Below, one piece after another: positions 42,265-52,756 of a stretch of DNA of 64,000 nt. Location of the stretch: NCBI GenBank assembly GCA_904066235.2, contig CAJFCV020000006.1, positions 7,130,001 to 7,194,000 of the forward strand, read 5' to 3'. The DNA comes from Bursaphelenchus xylophilus (Eukaryota > Nematoda > Chromadorea > Rhabditida > Aphelenchoididae). The position numbers and the translations under genes were made by a program. Position 1 is the first letter of the stretch, and each line of letters begins with the position of its first letter. A model generated the notes under the pieces. It was not told the DNA's origin. It was given only the letters and a program-made list of their open reading frames with translations, and searched no databases.

Positions 42265-42739
42265 TTATGACCGGTTTATTGACGTTATAAGTGTAAAAAA
42301 CATGGCTATTAGGACTACGGGAAAGACTTTCTGGGTTGCGGACGTGGCCGGCTGAAGACCTGCAGCGTTCAGATTGTCATCGCCATTGCAGAAGTTGCCT
42401 TCGCATGTGCACCTTGTTATTAATTTACTTCCGAATCCACTTTGTTTGCATTGAGTCGGTTCGTATTCATCCGAACAAGTTTTGTGAACGGTTTTCCTAT
42501 CTGAAACACGAACAATAAAGGTGGATTAAATTGGAATCAAACTTGCCATTGTCCATGTTGGAGGTCTCCATCTTGATGCAGACCACTCCCTGACATTCCC
42601 CCACATTACAAGTGTTATCATCAGCCCGGCAATCATAACATCTGACTGGCTGAGCGGCGAACGAGGGATTCAGAGAGGATCCGAGGAGAGGAAACAAAAG
42701 AGCAGAGATCAACCAGATACACATCATCGAGCCCATCAC
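42265..42739 (-). CDS. Ly6/uPAR-like GPI-anchored protein
   Basis: Exons 42739-42547 and 42500-42265 give 142 aa. A signal peptide (SMMCIWLISALLFPLLGSS) precedes a cysteine-rich domain: CYDCRADDNTCNVGECQG, CIKMET, TCSDEYEPTQC, RCTCEGNFCN, i.e. ten cysteines with the terminal CN of three-finger Ly6 folds. A hydrophobic C-terminal tail (VFPVVLIAMFFTLITSI) after an Ala/Ser/Gly stretch indicates a GPI-attachment signal. The intron uses a GC donor (GCAAGT). The exact start among clustered Met codons is uncertain. Surface receptor or modulator; ligand unknown. Confidence 0.86.
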
Positions 42740-43309
42740 ATCGCTGGCCGAAGAGTGCCTGAGGGGCGTTGGCCACTGTCCCCGAACGATGATTAGAGGC
42801 CCTCCGGCGTCGACGCAGCCTCTCCTTCAATAATAATTCGATTTGCAAAAATAATATTTAAAGGTCGCGTAACGGGGAAAGGGCGGTGCTGTGCCTCGCA
42901 GAAGGTCCAGGAAGCCGGCGGAGCGCCGAGAAACGGCCGACCAGCACTTGTGGACAACCCAATCAGCGGCTATTTATCATTCAGCGACGCCTCCCCCCGT
43001 CTTGAGGACGTCTTCTTAAGTACCCATACCTATAAGTGCCGTGCCATTAACTCGGCTCTCATCCCCGCCGAATCCTTCTTAAACTGGATTCTTCTCGCGC
43101 ACAAAATGGGGCCATATAACGACGACTCGAGGCCGTCTTCCAAATGTTTTTAGGTGACAGTCGGCCCAAATGGAAAAGAAAAAAACTTTCCAAGATTCCA
43201 GAAAGTGGCCAAATTTAAATTAATGAAACTAATCAACAGGCCCTCCGGCACTTTGGCCCCCCGAATGAGGCTTTTCATCGGCGCCTTTAAAAATACAATC
43301 ATTTAATCG
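42740..43309. other. intergenic, no gene seen
   Basis: More GC-rich than its surroundings, with several short ORFs on both strands but no splice-supported coding pattern. Likely promoter of the Ly6-like gene. Confidence 0.35.
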
Positions 43310-45581
43310 TCAGATTTTTTTCATTCCTTGAAATAATTTTAATTCCTCGGTTAAGAGATGACTGAACTGATCTAGGGCATGCTCTAGCTTCTCTAACCTT
43401 TCTTCACTCTCTTCTTTCACTTTATTCACATATTCCGATTGGTGATTGCTTATCCAATTCTCAAAATCCAAGATTTCTGATTCGATTAATGGCTGAAATT
43501 GCTGTAATTGCCAATATTATATCAACTTACATTACACAACTTGGTCGAGATTGCCTCGCTGATGTCAGATATCAATCTACTTTTGAGGGTTTCCAGAGAT
43601 TCATTGAATTCTTTCTTAATTTTGTTCACCTCCTTTTGATCCCGCAGTATTTTCCTAAAGTCAAAGTAATTATGAGAATCTCCGCGCTCTCTAAACAGCC
43701 TGCTTATTCAAAGTCTACAATCGCTACCCTTTGGCATTTCAAAAAGTGGATCAAATCGCTTCCATTCAATTATGATGACATAAAAGGTAAATAAAATTTA
43801 CTTTAGCTCTATTCTCTTGTGGTCCTGGTGATTGAATAGAACACAGACAGAACAAAACTTCTGATTCCGGCATTCCAAACACAGAAAGATATTGTTCTCA
43901 CTGGTCGGGGACTGGCAGATCTCACAAATGAACCCATTCTCCCGGCTTCTCTTCACTTTATCCAACACTTCCACAGCTTCTGAACAATGGGATCTAATGA
44001 AAAACAACTTGTTCTACTCACCCCTCAATCCATAGTTGATATTTAAATTATTTATGCCGCAGGGCGTTAAGATCCGACAGACCGGGCACTTGATGCCATT
44101 CTCGATGCCTGCAAGAGATTCAAGAATAATTTATTAATTACCCTCAGGCGGTAGAGAGGCGAGACACTTCTTGCAGAAGGAATGACCACATCCCAGAAGT
44201 TTAGGCTCCTCGTAGGTATCGAGGCAGATCGAACAAACAATGTCATAGTCATCATTCTCTTCGGGTATGGGCGACAATTGGGGGTCCAGCTTGGAAATGG
44301 CATTCTGGATTTGGAAAAGAGATGGACCCAGGGATTCGGAGTCAATGTGGTAATAGATATGAGTATTATCCAACATGCGAAGGGCCAGATTGATGGAATC
44401 TCGGGGGAGTCCGTTGTAAGCAGAGATTCTGAGAGGAGTATTAACCAAGGATACACATAAACTCACAACTTCCATTCAGCCAACTGAGTGTCCAAAAGCC
44501 ATATTTCACTGATATACTCATGTCGTTTCACCCTCTGCCCACATAATATTATCCCTTTCGGATGATGCAACTGACCCCAGATCCCATTGGCCGAGGGTCC
44601 CCTTCCCAATTCCTTATCTGGTCCTATCGGCGCCTTGGTCCAGATCTTCTTTTCCTTGTTAAATAAGGCCAAATGTGAGTTTCTTTCGTGAGAAATGAAA
44701 AGTAATCCCTGAACAGAGTAATGCTACACAAGATGACTATTTACTTGAGATGTTAAAGTTGGCAGTTCCCACGGTTTTGAGTGAATCGGGAGGGAATCCT
44801 GGAGGACTTCTTTTACGCAATTCGACGTAACACTGTATTCAAAATGCCAAAACTTATTGGTCTCATCATTTAGGGTGTAGAATATTATCTAAAAAAACAC
44901 ATTGTTGCAGTAAAGTACAGTAAAGTGGCTTACATTATAGAAGTTTGTTTCGTTTATTTGGACCCAATAGCCAACTTCGTAAGTAATTTCGAGCGGAAAG
45001 TAATGTCTGATTTGCTCCGTACTCAGAGCATTATCCTTTATAACATGGGAGGATAAACAGAATCTCTTTTTATCTCCATTATACCACAACACAATTAGTT
45101 TTGGCTGCTCCTGCGAGTGAATATAAGAGAGATGATAACAAGTCCATCGACTCTTCCGAAAGTAATTGTTGGGCCTTAAGAGTATTTAACAATAAATACT
45201 TTTTGAATCCTACCATTTCAAGACGACCTTCTCCCTTGAGATCAGATCTATGGCCACAATATTCTTGGTGCTCCGGTCATAGAGAAAAGCGAGGGTTCCA
45301 TTTACGTTGAAAGTAAGGGCGTTGAAGACATCCGAGACAGTCCTGACCTCTACTTTTTGCATAATAAGACCGTTTTTTTCTCCTTCCCGATAAGGGAAAT
45401 AAGCGATCGGGCTATGACACAACTCTTCGCCCTCTTCTCCACCTTCTTCTTGACCACCAAAAAGCAAATAGATTACAAAAAAATTATTTATTTTACTCGC
45501 TATCTTGAAATAATTGCTACAATAAATGAAATCAAATAAATATTCTGATATATAAAGATATGTTGAGAACAGTATAAACAA
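43310..45581 (-). CDS. RING/B-box coiled-coil (TRIM-like) protein with propeller-like N terminus
   Basis: A multi-exon gene of about 600 aa; the start is unsettled (ATG at 45362 or further up to 45581). The N-terminal half has kelch-like strands (YLLFGGQEE, GTLAFLYDRSTKNIVAIDL, GLLFISHERNSHLALFNKEK, HHPKGIILCGQ). A RING-HC follows: CSICLDTYEEPKLLGCGHSF, CKKCLASLP, CPVC. Then a B-box-like zinc site (CEICQSPT, CLECRNQKFCSVCVLFNHQD) and a C-terminal coiled coil (ILRDQKEVNKIKKEFNESLE; YVNKVKEESEERLEKLEHAL). The order RING-B-box-coiled-coil is TRIM-like and implies an E3 ubiquitin ligase. The propeller being N-terminal rather than C-terminal is unusual. It starts within 10-230 nt of the VPS41 stop and is probably co-transcribed. 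Confidence 0.78.
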
Positions 45582-45590
45582 TCACTAGAG

Positions 45591-48500
45591 TCAGAAGTCC
45601 CCGAAGGGATTCGAAGAGATGGGGTGCCTTTTTCCGATAGGGACGGGGGCCGAGGGTGAGATAATGCTCACCGAATTACACACGGGACATCTAAAACCTG
45701 AGCCAATGCAACCTTCGTGGACCACATGATGACAGCACAAAATCAAAAGATCTCCTTGGTTTGATGGACGACAGATCAGCTCACTTAAATTGAACTACGT
45801 CATTTCCCACACAATACTTACCCACAATTATCACAACGTTTGTCCGAACCAATCCCAGTACAACTGATATTGGCCTCCACTTTTTTCGAAAAGATCCTGA
45901 ACATATCATCTGAAGTTATCCTCGATGAATCCCTCAGGACATTCACCTTCAGCTCGTAATCTCTCAGAATTTTTAAAAGAAGATCTTGAAGTCCGGGGAT
46001 CTCGATCTGAATTGGCATCTAGAAAGAAATCAGGAATTTGAATTAATTTTTTTTTGAAACCTTTTCGATGACAGTCAGTGGATCAATAAAGGTCCCTGCA
46101 GTTGATAATATCTTGGTTATATGTTGAGGATTATCCAAAGACAGATCGATCAGCCGATCCCAGAGTTCAATGTCATCTTCGTGCTCAGAACAGAAGGAAA
46201 TAGCCATCTGTATGTCCTTACTCGATTTCATTATCAAATCCAGAGCTTCCAATCTATTTCCGCTGCGTCCCAATAGAAACACTGCCTATAAAGAAGATTA
46301 AAGTATTACCGGCTCAGCCTCACTTCATTTATATAATTCTTTTTTCTGCAGATTTCCAAAGCCAAGTCTATTTTGTAACTCTCTGCTTTCTTCAAGAATG
46401 ACAACAGTTTTGGACGATCATATTCGGCAAAGAGTTTAACCATCAGATCCACATATTCAATACCTTCCCCTCGAGAATAAAGTCGATTCAAATATGCCAT
46501 CTAAGAATAATCATGTATAACATATTGCCCACCTGCAGCTTCGGATGTTTACTCAGTCGAGTAACAACTTGTTTTGCTGGAATCGAATCCTCGTTATCCA
46601 ACAAAAGTCTGATGGCTAAATCAGCATTAATATCCATCAACTCAACAATTCTGTCTTTAACCATGGGAAACAAATGATATTTATCGATGACTCCAAAAAC
46701 GGCCTTGTCTTTCAGCAACAAGTATATCACCAGAGCCTTGTCAAAGTTGCGAACATAGGCAAACAAATGAGCCAAGGCTTGATAAATATTAATCAAATCG
46801 TCTTTTTTGTCCTTTACTGCCTGGTCTACAGTAAAATTGTTGTCAGCATTCAATCGCCTGAGGGCTTTGTCAATGATCGAAGCAGCTCTGTAGATATCTG
46901 GATTCCATTCTATCACGAGCTTTCTGAATAAATTTGTTTTGGAATATAAAGCGGCGGTTAGGACGGATTCATAACATTCGGGTTCCAATTGTGGATAACC
47001 TAAGGGCAGATAAGGGATCAGTTTGAGGATCTCTCCGTATTTCTCAAACTCGGTTACATAATATTCCCATTCCATTTTTTCGCGGTCACATATCTAAATT
47101 GATTGTTCATAGATTCAAAAAATTCTCTTTTTACTTACAATTAATAATGGGTAAAACTTAGGGTTGTTATTCTGACAGAATTTTCCAAAATGACGTCAAA
47201 TTATGTCAAATTTCCGTCATTTTAGCTAACAGGGGAAGTACCCCAAGTGCGACGCTCAGATTTTGACGAAACTTGGCACAGATTTAGAGTAATTTTTCTA
47301 AAATATATGCGAGAATCCTAGCTCGCGCTTTGCAGAAACAGCCGAGATTTTTAGATCGAATCGGCGAAAATTTAGGACTTTTTGTCGAATTTCGGCACGA
47401 AAATACCTATTTCTACCGTAAAGGGAAATGTTTCCACAAAAAATCAATTTTTCCGCACGAAACTGCCAAAGTTATGGCCAAAAATGTTTTTTTCTCTGAC
47501 CGCTCTCCGCGTTAGGCGTACTCTCTCCGCGGCAAAAATGGTTCAATGTCTCGGTGGCGCTTGCAAAGCGCGAGCTAAAAATTTCAGGACTGTTCTTACG
47601 ATTTTTTAGGATAATCAATAAAAATTTTCCGAAAAAGTTCAATTTGACAATCAAAATGACAGATCAATTTAACATCACGAAAAGGACGCCAAGTTGGCAA
47701 CGTGATTGACGCGTCAAGTTGACTTAACAACCCTACCAAAACTTGTATTTAACATTCTAAAAAAAATATTTTTCCATACCTGAGGCAAAATTTTGGCAGC
47801 TCTTGAAAACATTCCCTGTTCGATAAGATCGCGGATTAATAGCCTCCCAATATCCGATACAGAGTGCCGTTGCAAAGCTTCCTTATCCTTCAAGGCACAT
47901 TCCAGAGCCTCTGCATAATATTTATTCTCCAAAAACCAATCAACTCGATCGTCAGTTGAGAAGGGACTTGCCTAAAGCAGTGGCGTAAAGGTATAAATTC
48001 TTACTTCGATCAATTCCCTTGGCCCTAGGAGAAAATACATCGAATCAGAAGGCAGGGCAACCAAAGAAAACTTATTCAGGAACCTCAGATCTGAGTTTCT
48101 CATCTTCCATTTGTCATCAGCTATTACAATGTAACTGCTTGAATCCAAAGGCTTCATCAAAAGTAATTGTGCGTTTGTTTTCTTACAGGCCAAAGTTGCC
48201 AAAGCAGTAATATTTGACACATCGGAGATTACCGACTGAAAAAATAATCATGTTTTCAATAACGGGCTCACCATTGAATCGTCGACCATTTCCGAGTCAT
48301 CTTCATTCTCTGCGTTATCAATCGTCAACCCGAACACTACTATCTCTTCCCAAGTCCGACTTGAAGATGTGGCTGGGTCGGCTACAGTAAAACTAACTCC
48401 AGAAATAAAAACATCAGGGATAGACCACATGAATTGGATCTCCACCTTCTTCATGGACAACCCATTCTTTTCCTAGAGGATAACATTAAAGTTCCAAAGA

Positions 48501-49322
48501 CCTACATTGGATTGAGAAGTCACTTTACATATTGTGACTGTACTCCCCCAGGCAATAACAAGTGTTACAGGATCAATCCAACAGTGCCGGGGGAGGAACC
48601 GAGAAGAGAAAAAGGTTTCATGAAGATGCGACGGTTGTACAAGAGATATCATCCTCTTAAGGGTACTGTAATAACGAATATGCCATCTTTCCCAATCACT
48701 TACCAATCATAAACCCGAGTTCCCGTATCGTTTGTAAATGCCAGTAACGAGCCCCTCCAAGAACAACAAGAAATGAATCCATCCCGATCTAATCCTTGGA
48801 ATAAGGTCTGTAACAATATAATATTTTTATTCGATTACCTACCAGACCTTTATATTTGCCCAGGAATCCTTTCTCATACATAATCAGCATCTGTCCTCCA
48901 CTCACAAATTTCTGACCAGATCCTCTTTTACAGAAATCCTCACTTAAAGCGACACTCTTGGCAGCCGGACAGACTTTAAGGACCTCATTGTGTTCAGAAG
49001 ACCCAATCCCTTGAATAGAGACAGTAGAATCATTAGAACAGCTAATCAGATAACTCCCTTGTGTATCAAAGGCAACTTGAGTAACCGAGGATTTATGTTT
49101 CCTGAGGCTGTTTTTGAAGTGTTCGTAACCGAGATGATCAAACAATCGGAGGTGGCCGGAACTGAAACCGATGGCCAGAAATTTATCGTGGACGGCAACA
49201 CATGAAGCCGAGGACCCTTCTAAGCAAGAATGGACGTCTTTGATCACTCTAGAATATTTGAATCTTGGTTCTACTACCACTTCCCCGAGTTCAACGACTT
49301 GGGATCCAGAAGTCGAATTCAT
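45591..49322 (-). CDS. vps-41: VPS41, HOPS complex subunit
   Basis: More than ten exons; about 820 aa. The N-terminal beta-propeller contains SCVAVHDKFLAIGFSSGHLR, SVTQVAFDTQGSYLISCSND and GQKFVSGGQMLIMYEKGFLG. The clathrin-heavy-chain-like solenoid has YYVTEFEKYGEILKLIPYLP, LFAYVRNFDKALVIYLLLKD and AEYDRPKLLSFLKKA. The C-terminal RING-like zinc domain ends CHHVVHEGCIGSGFRCPVC. VPS41 binds Rab7 and tethers late endosomes to lysosomes. It lies 214 nt after UVRAG on the same strand. The intron about 47085-47757 contains a hAT-like MITE. Confidence 0.93.
47159..47735. mobile_element. decayed hAT-like MITE in a vps-41 intron (577 bp)
   Basis: Ends TAGGGTTGTT and AACAACCCTA are exact inverted repeats. 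Flanking octamers GTAAAACT and CCAAAACT agree at six of eight positions, consistent with an old 8-bp duplication. Subterminal TGACGTCAA-like motifs occur at both sides. No coding. Confidence 0.6.
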
Positions 49323-49382
49323 TGCTCAACAAATAAAGCATCAACAAAGAATCTCTACGAGTAAAACATTGTACTACAATAT

Positions 49383-49482
49383 CTGCAAAAATCTAAACTA
49401 TATAAACAGAATCTTTTATCAGTACTCAATTTGAAATAAACAAGGATGTGAAGGCGAATAAGGCTGCTAAAAAATCTTTATT
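49383..49482 (-). promoter_or_regulatory. operon-style junction between UVRAG and VPS41
   Basis: On the minus strand AATAAA (49482-49477) follows the UVRAG stop by about 50 nt, and TTTTTGCAG (ending 49383) follows about 95 nt later, before the VPS41 ATG. This is the usual arrangement of poly(A) signal, about 100-nt spacer and SL acceptor. Confidence 0.6.
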
Positions 49483-49535
49483 GAGCTAGGAAATGACACC
49501 CGTTCATAATTAGTAGGAAAGATTAAATCAAGGTT

Positions 49536-52317
49536 CTACTTGGCCCTTGCTGTTATAAAATTAGAGGGACTGGCGGTAACTACATCCAGGATCGAGGTGG
49601 CAGAAAATTCATTCCGAGGTTTGGGGGGAGTGGCCTTCATGTTTCGAATATTGGATGGATTCAGATTAAGAGGAATCAGAGAAGCCACTGATCGGAACTC
49701 CATATTGGGGCGAATAAAATCAAAAGAGGGTCTAAAACAAAAATAAGATAATAAATGGACCCACGCATATCTGCCGACACAAGACAGCAGCGTCTCTCTC
49801 AGATTAGGTATTATCCGTTCTGGTTCGGTTGTTCGCAGCCCACAGTCTGCTCGAAATTGTACTATATTCTCAGAAAGAAACCTGAGTGCTTCCACAAACT
49901 TTGTACGATTCTTGAGGATGAGTAATTGGAATTCAAATATATCCCCGGTTGATCGCTTTATAATAGAAGAGCTGGATCCCTTAAAGATGACCGGGTATTT
50001 CAGAGGGTAATCACAGATCTTGGATACACAGATCAAAAGATTCACAAGATGAGAAATTGAAGCACAGATTTCGTTATCAGAATGTTCTAAAAGAAAAAAA
50101 TAATGATAAAACAACTCAGACTTACCATTCTTTTCGGGTACAGATGGCAAATGAAGGCCATAAATAAGATCATACTTTATACAATTACACTTTTTTTTAA
50201 AGTACCGCATATAACAGTCGTCCACAAAATAGACCATGTAAAGGTCATCGAGCATAAATCTTCTTCGATAAATTAATTCGTTTTTAAACTTCCTCAAATC
50301 ATCTCTAAGCAAAACTTTTAAACGGCAGTAGAACTTACAATACGTCTTTTATTTTTTCGCTATTTCGGATAATTGCTGCATTCATGTCCTCCAGCCTCGT
50401 GTTTAATAATTTTCGTTTGTTACCTAACAAGGAATCGGCAAATACTTGCCACCAGGTTCCTAATCGAAACCTATATCATTTAACGCAGCATTAAAAATAA
50501 TGCATCAAATTATCTGTTCAATTTGAATAATCATACCCGGACAAGGAACTGACATGGCACCCATTTAATTTTACGGTAATAATATCCCCCCATCCTATTA
50601 CCAGCAAATTTATGGTTGTTTCAAAAAATCAAAAAAACTCAAAACACTCGCGTAATTTTAATTCTCTTTCAAATAATACAGGTTTCGTTAAGAAATCTGG
50701 TGGCAAGTATTCGCCTCGCCGATGCCTTGTAAAATAATATAAATAATCTAAAATTATCCACTCACCCGACTCTTGAACAGAATCATCCTCTCTTAATCGT
50801 AAATGCAACAAAACTCTTCGATGATTACGGGTTTCTTCTAACTTAGTTTTATTTACCCTTAGCAAAATCTCCTTATTCTGCACCTGTGATACCTAAAAAA
50901 AAATAATCAATAAAGAACAACATACACATTCGCTGGTACAAGGGATTTCACTGATTAATTGTTGTATTGCAGTTTGCACTTCATTACACCTATTTTTGGC
51001 ACTTGAACAAGCATCCAGTAATTGTTTTAACCTAAAGTAAATGAAGGGAAAAATGGTCTAGTCCAGAAAAAAAATTTTTCTCCAGAAAATAGAAGTTTAA
51101 AAAACTCCCAAAAAGGATAATTTATAGTAAATAAGGAAGCAGTTGGCTTAAAATTATTTTTAGCAGTAACTTTTGTTGTGCAGTAGTGTAACTTAGTAAA
51201 GGTTATATTTTTAAGTGAATAATGGAGGCATAAGCACAAACATTTTCGATTCGAATGTCCATAGCCGTTCGTAGTTTTGTAAAGTTTTTAACAGAGAGGT
51301 CTTAGGCTTGAAGAAATCGTCTAACTAGGGAAGTGTACAAACGAACCCTCACCAAATGGCAAGTGTTATACATCATTGGAAAGCCCTTGAAAAATGGTGA
51401 AAGGTACCATTTTCAATTTTTGCAGAATGCCTCAGGGCAAAAAATTATAAACGGTTGATTTGTCCCTTAAGTAGTTACAATATCTTCTATTAGGCAAAAT
51501 AAATGTTATTTCAAAGCGCTAAATTGTACGTATTACCATTAGGTTGGCCTAAGAATCATTATGAAGTCTGGCGCTTGCCAATAAAACCATTTTACATATG
51601 ATATTTACTGGTTTTAGATACCCATAACGTGAAAAAACACTTTTCACGTTTTTTAACCTTGAAAAACATGTAAGTTTGATGGTTTTAACCGTAATCGATC
51701 GTCTCCCAGAAAAATTAAAACGTTTGTAAAAGTTTAACGCAAATATTTACCTAACTGTAAGAACGCAAAAATGATTTTGCCCAAGCTGGGAACCGAACCT
51801 GGCTTGCTTTGGCTTATCAGCCTGCTCGGCAACCACTGCACTATTGAAGCAACCCTCTCCGAGGATTTTTTCCTGCCCAAGAGAAAGAAAGATTTTTGTT
51901 GCAGAATGACCTAAAAATAATATAATTTACAGTATGTTGTCGCGGAAAGTCATTCTGCAAAAAATGAAAATGGTGTCTTCTATCATTTTTCAAGGGCTCT
52001 TCAATGACATATGTCACTTATCATTTGGTGAGGGTTCGTTTGTACACTTCCCTAGTAAGTTAACATCATGCGGAGTCACATCATGCACGAGAAATTGGAA
52101 ATGAAGGATATCGGCATAAACCATTAATATTCCTGATCCCGAAACTACTTATTTACTAACTAAGAATTATCCTTTCATGGTAAAAATCGTTTCTTTGGCG
52201 AAAAATACTTATTTTCTGGGGTAATTTCTAAAATTCTAAAATTAAAAATATCAACTAAACGTACCTTTTCCAATCTTCAAATGAGCAAGAAAATAAATTG
52301 TTTACCCTTTCGGACAT
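49536..52317 (-). CDS. UVRAG/Vps38-like PI3K complex II subunit
   Basis: Exon 1 is 52317-52265 (MSERVNNLFSCSFEDWKR); exon 2 begins at 51033 after a 1.2-kb intron. Four or five more exons end at 49536; total about 450 aa. A coiled coil (LKQLLDACSSAKNRCNEVQT; KTKLEETRNHRRVLLHLRLR) leads to LLNTRLEDMNAAIIRNSEKI and the beta-alpha repeat domain: HLVNLLICVSKICDYPLKYP, VIFKGSSSSI, FVEALRFLSENIVQFRADCG. This matches UVRAG, the Beclin-1 partner in the endosomal Vps34 complex that also contacts HOPS. The short N terminus lacks a clear C2 domain. Intron 1 contains foldback element D. Confidence 0.88.
51325..52055. mobile_element. foldback element D with central tRNA-like sequence (731 bp)
   Basis: Ends CTAGGGAAGTGTACAAACGA and its exact reverse complement; TAA direct repeats flank it (51322-51324, 52056-52058). 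Arms of about 105 bp are imperfect copies (CCATTTTCA, CAAGGGCT). The sequence is unrelated to elements A and C, but the layout (arm, tRNA-like, arm, 3-bp duplication) is the same. It lies in intron 1 of UVRAG. Confidence 0.8.
51778..51852 (-). tRNA. tRNA-like sequence inside foldback element D
   Basis: Minus strand A box TAGTGCAGTGG (51843-51833) and B box GGTTCGGTTCC (51799-51789) fit the Pol III consensus with tRNA spacing. A GGCTGATAAGCC hairpin occupies the anticodon-arm position. Acceptor pairing is poor; identity is not assigned. Confidence 0.5.
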
Positions 52318-52329
52318 AGAAACAATTAA

Positions 52330-52750
52330 TAGACGCTACTAGTCATTCATTCATCTAATCAATCTGTCACTATCTGATAAAAAAATTATTGAAAGAAAAA
52401 ATTGGGTTTCCGATCAATAATATTTTGTGGCACTACGCAACAATAAAATCGTGGCATTTCGTCCTTTCATAATGCGTTATCGTTATATAAGATTATCCGC
52501 GATAATCTTGATGTAAAATCGCGGGTATGATTTTTGTGCAAAAACATGTAAGAATGCATTCTTGCTATGATAGATAGTGTCCTCTGCTCAATTGGTGCTT
52601 CAGCGATATTATTCATCCGGCATCTGCTCACCGGCTGCTTTTTCTTCTCGTTCGCTTCTTCCAGACCTTTTCACCCTTCTCCTGACCTCCTCTCAAAACA
52701 TTTGAATGGGCATTGACCGCTGTTTTTTGGCCTGATCCCTGTCGAATGTC
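52330..52750. other. divergent promoter region, UVRAG / GLT25
   Basis: AT-rich, no gene seen. It separates the minus-strand UVRAG-VPS41 unit from the plus-strand GLT25 gene and must hold both promoters by position. Confidence 0.4.
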
Positions 52751-52756
52751 CGAAAT

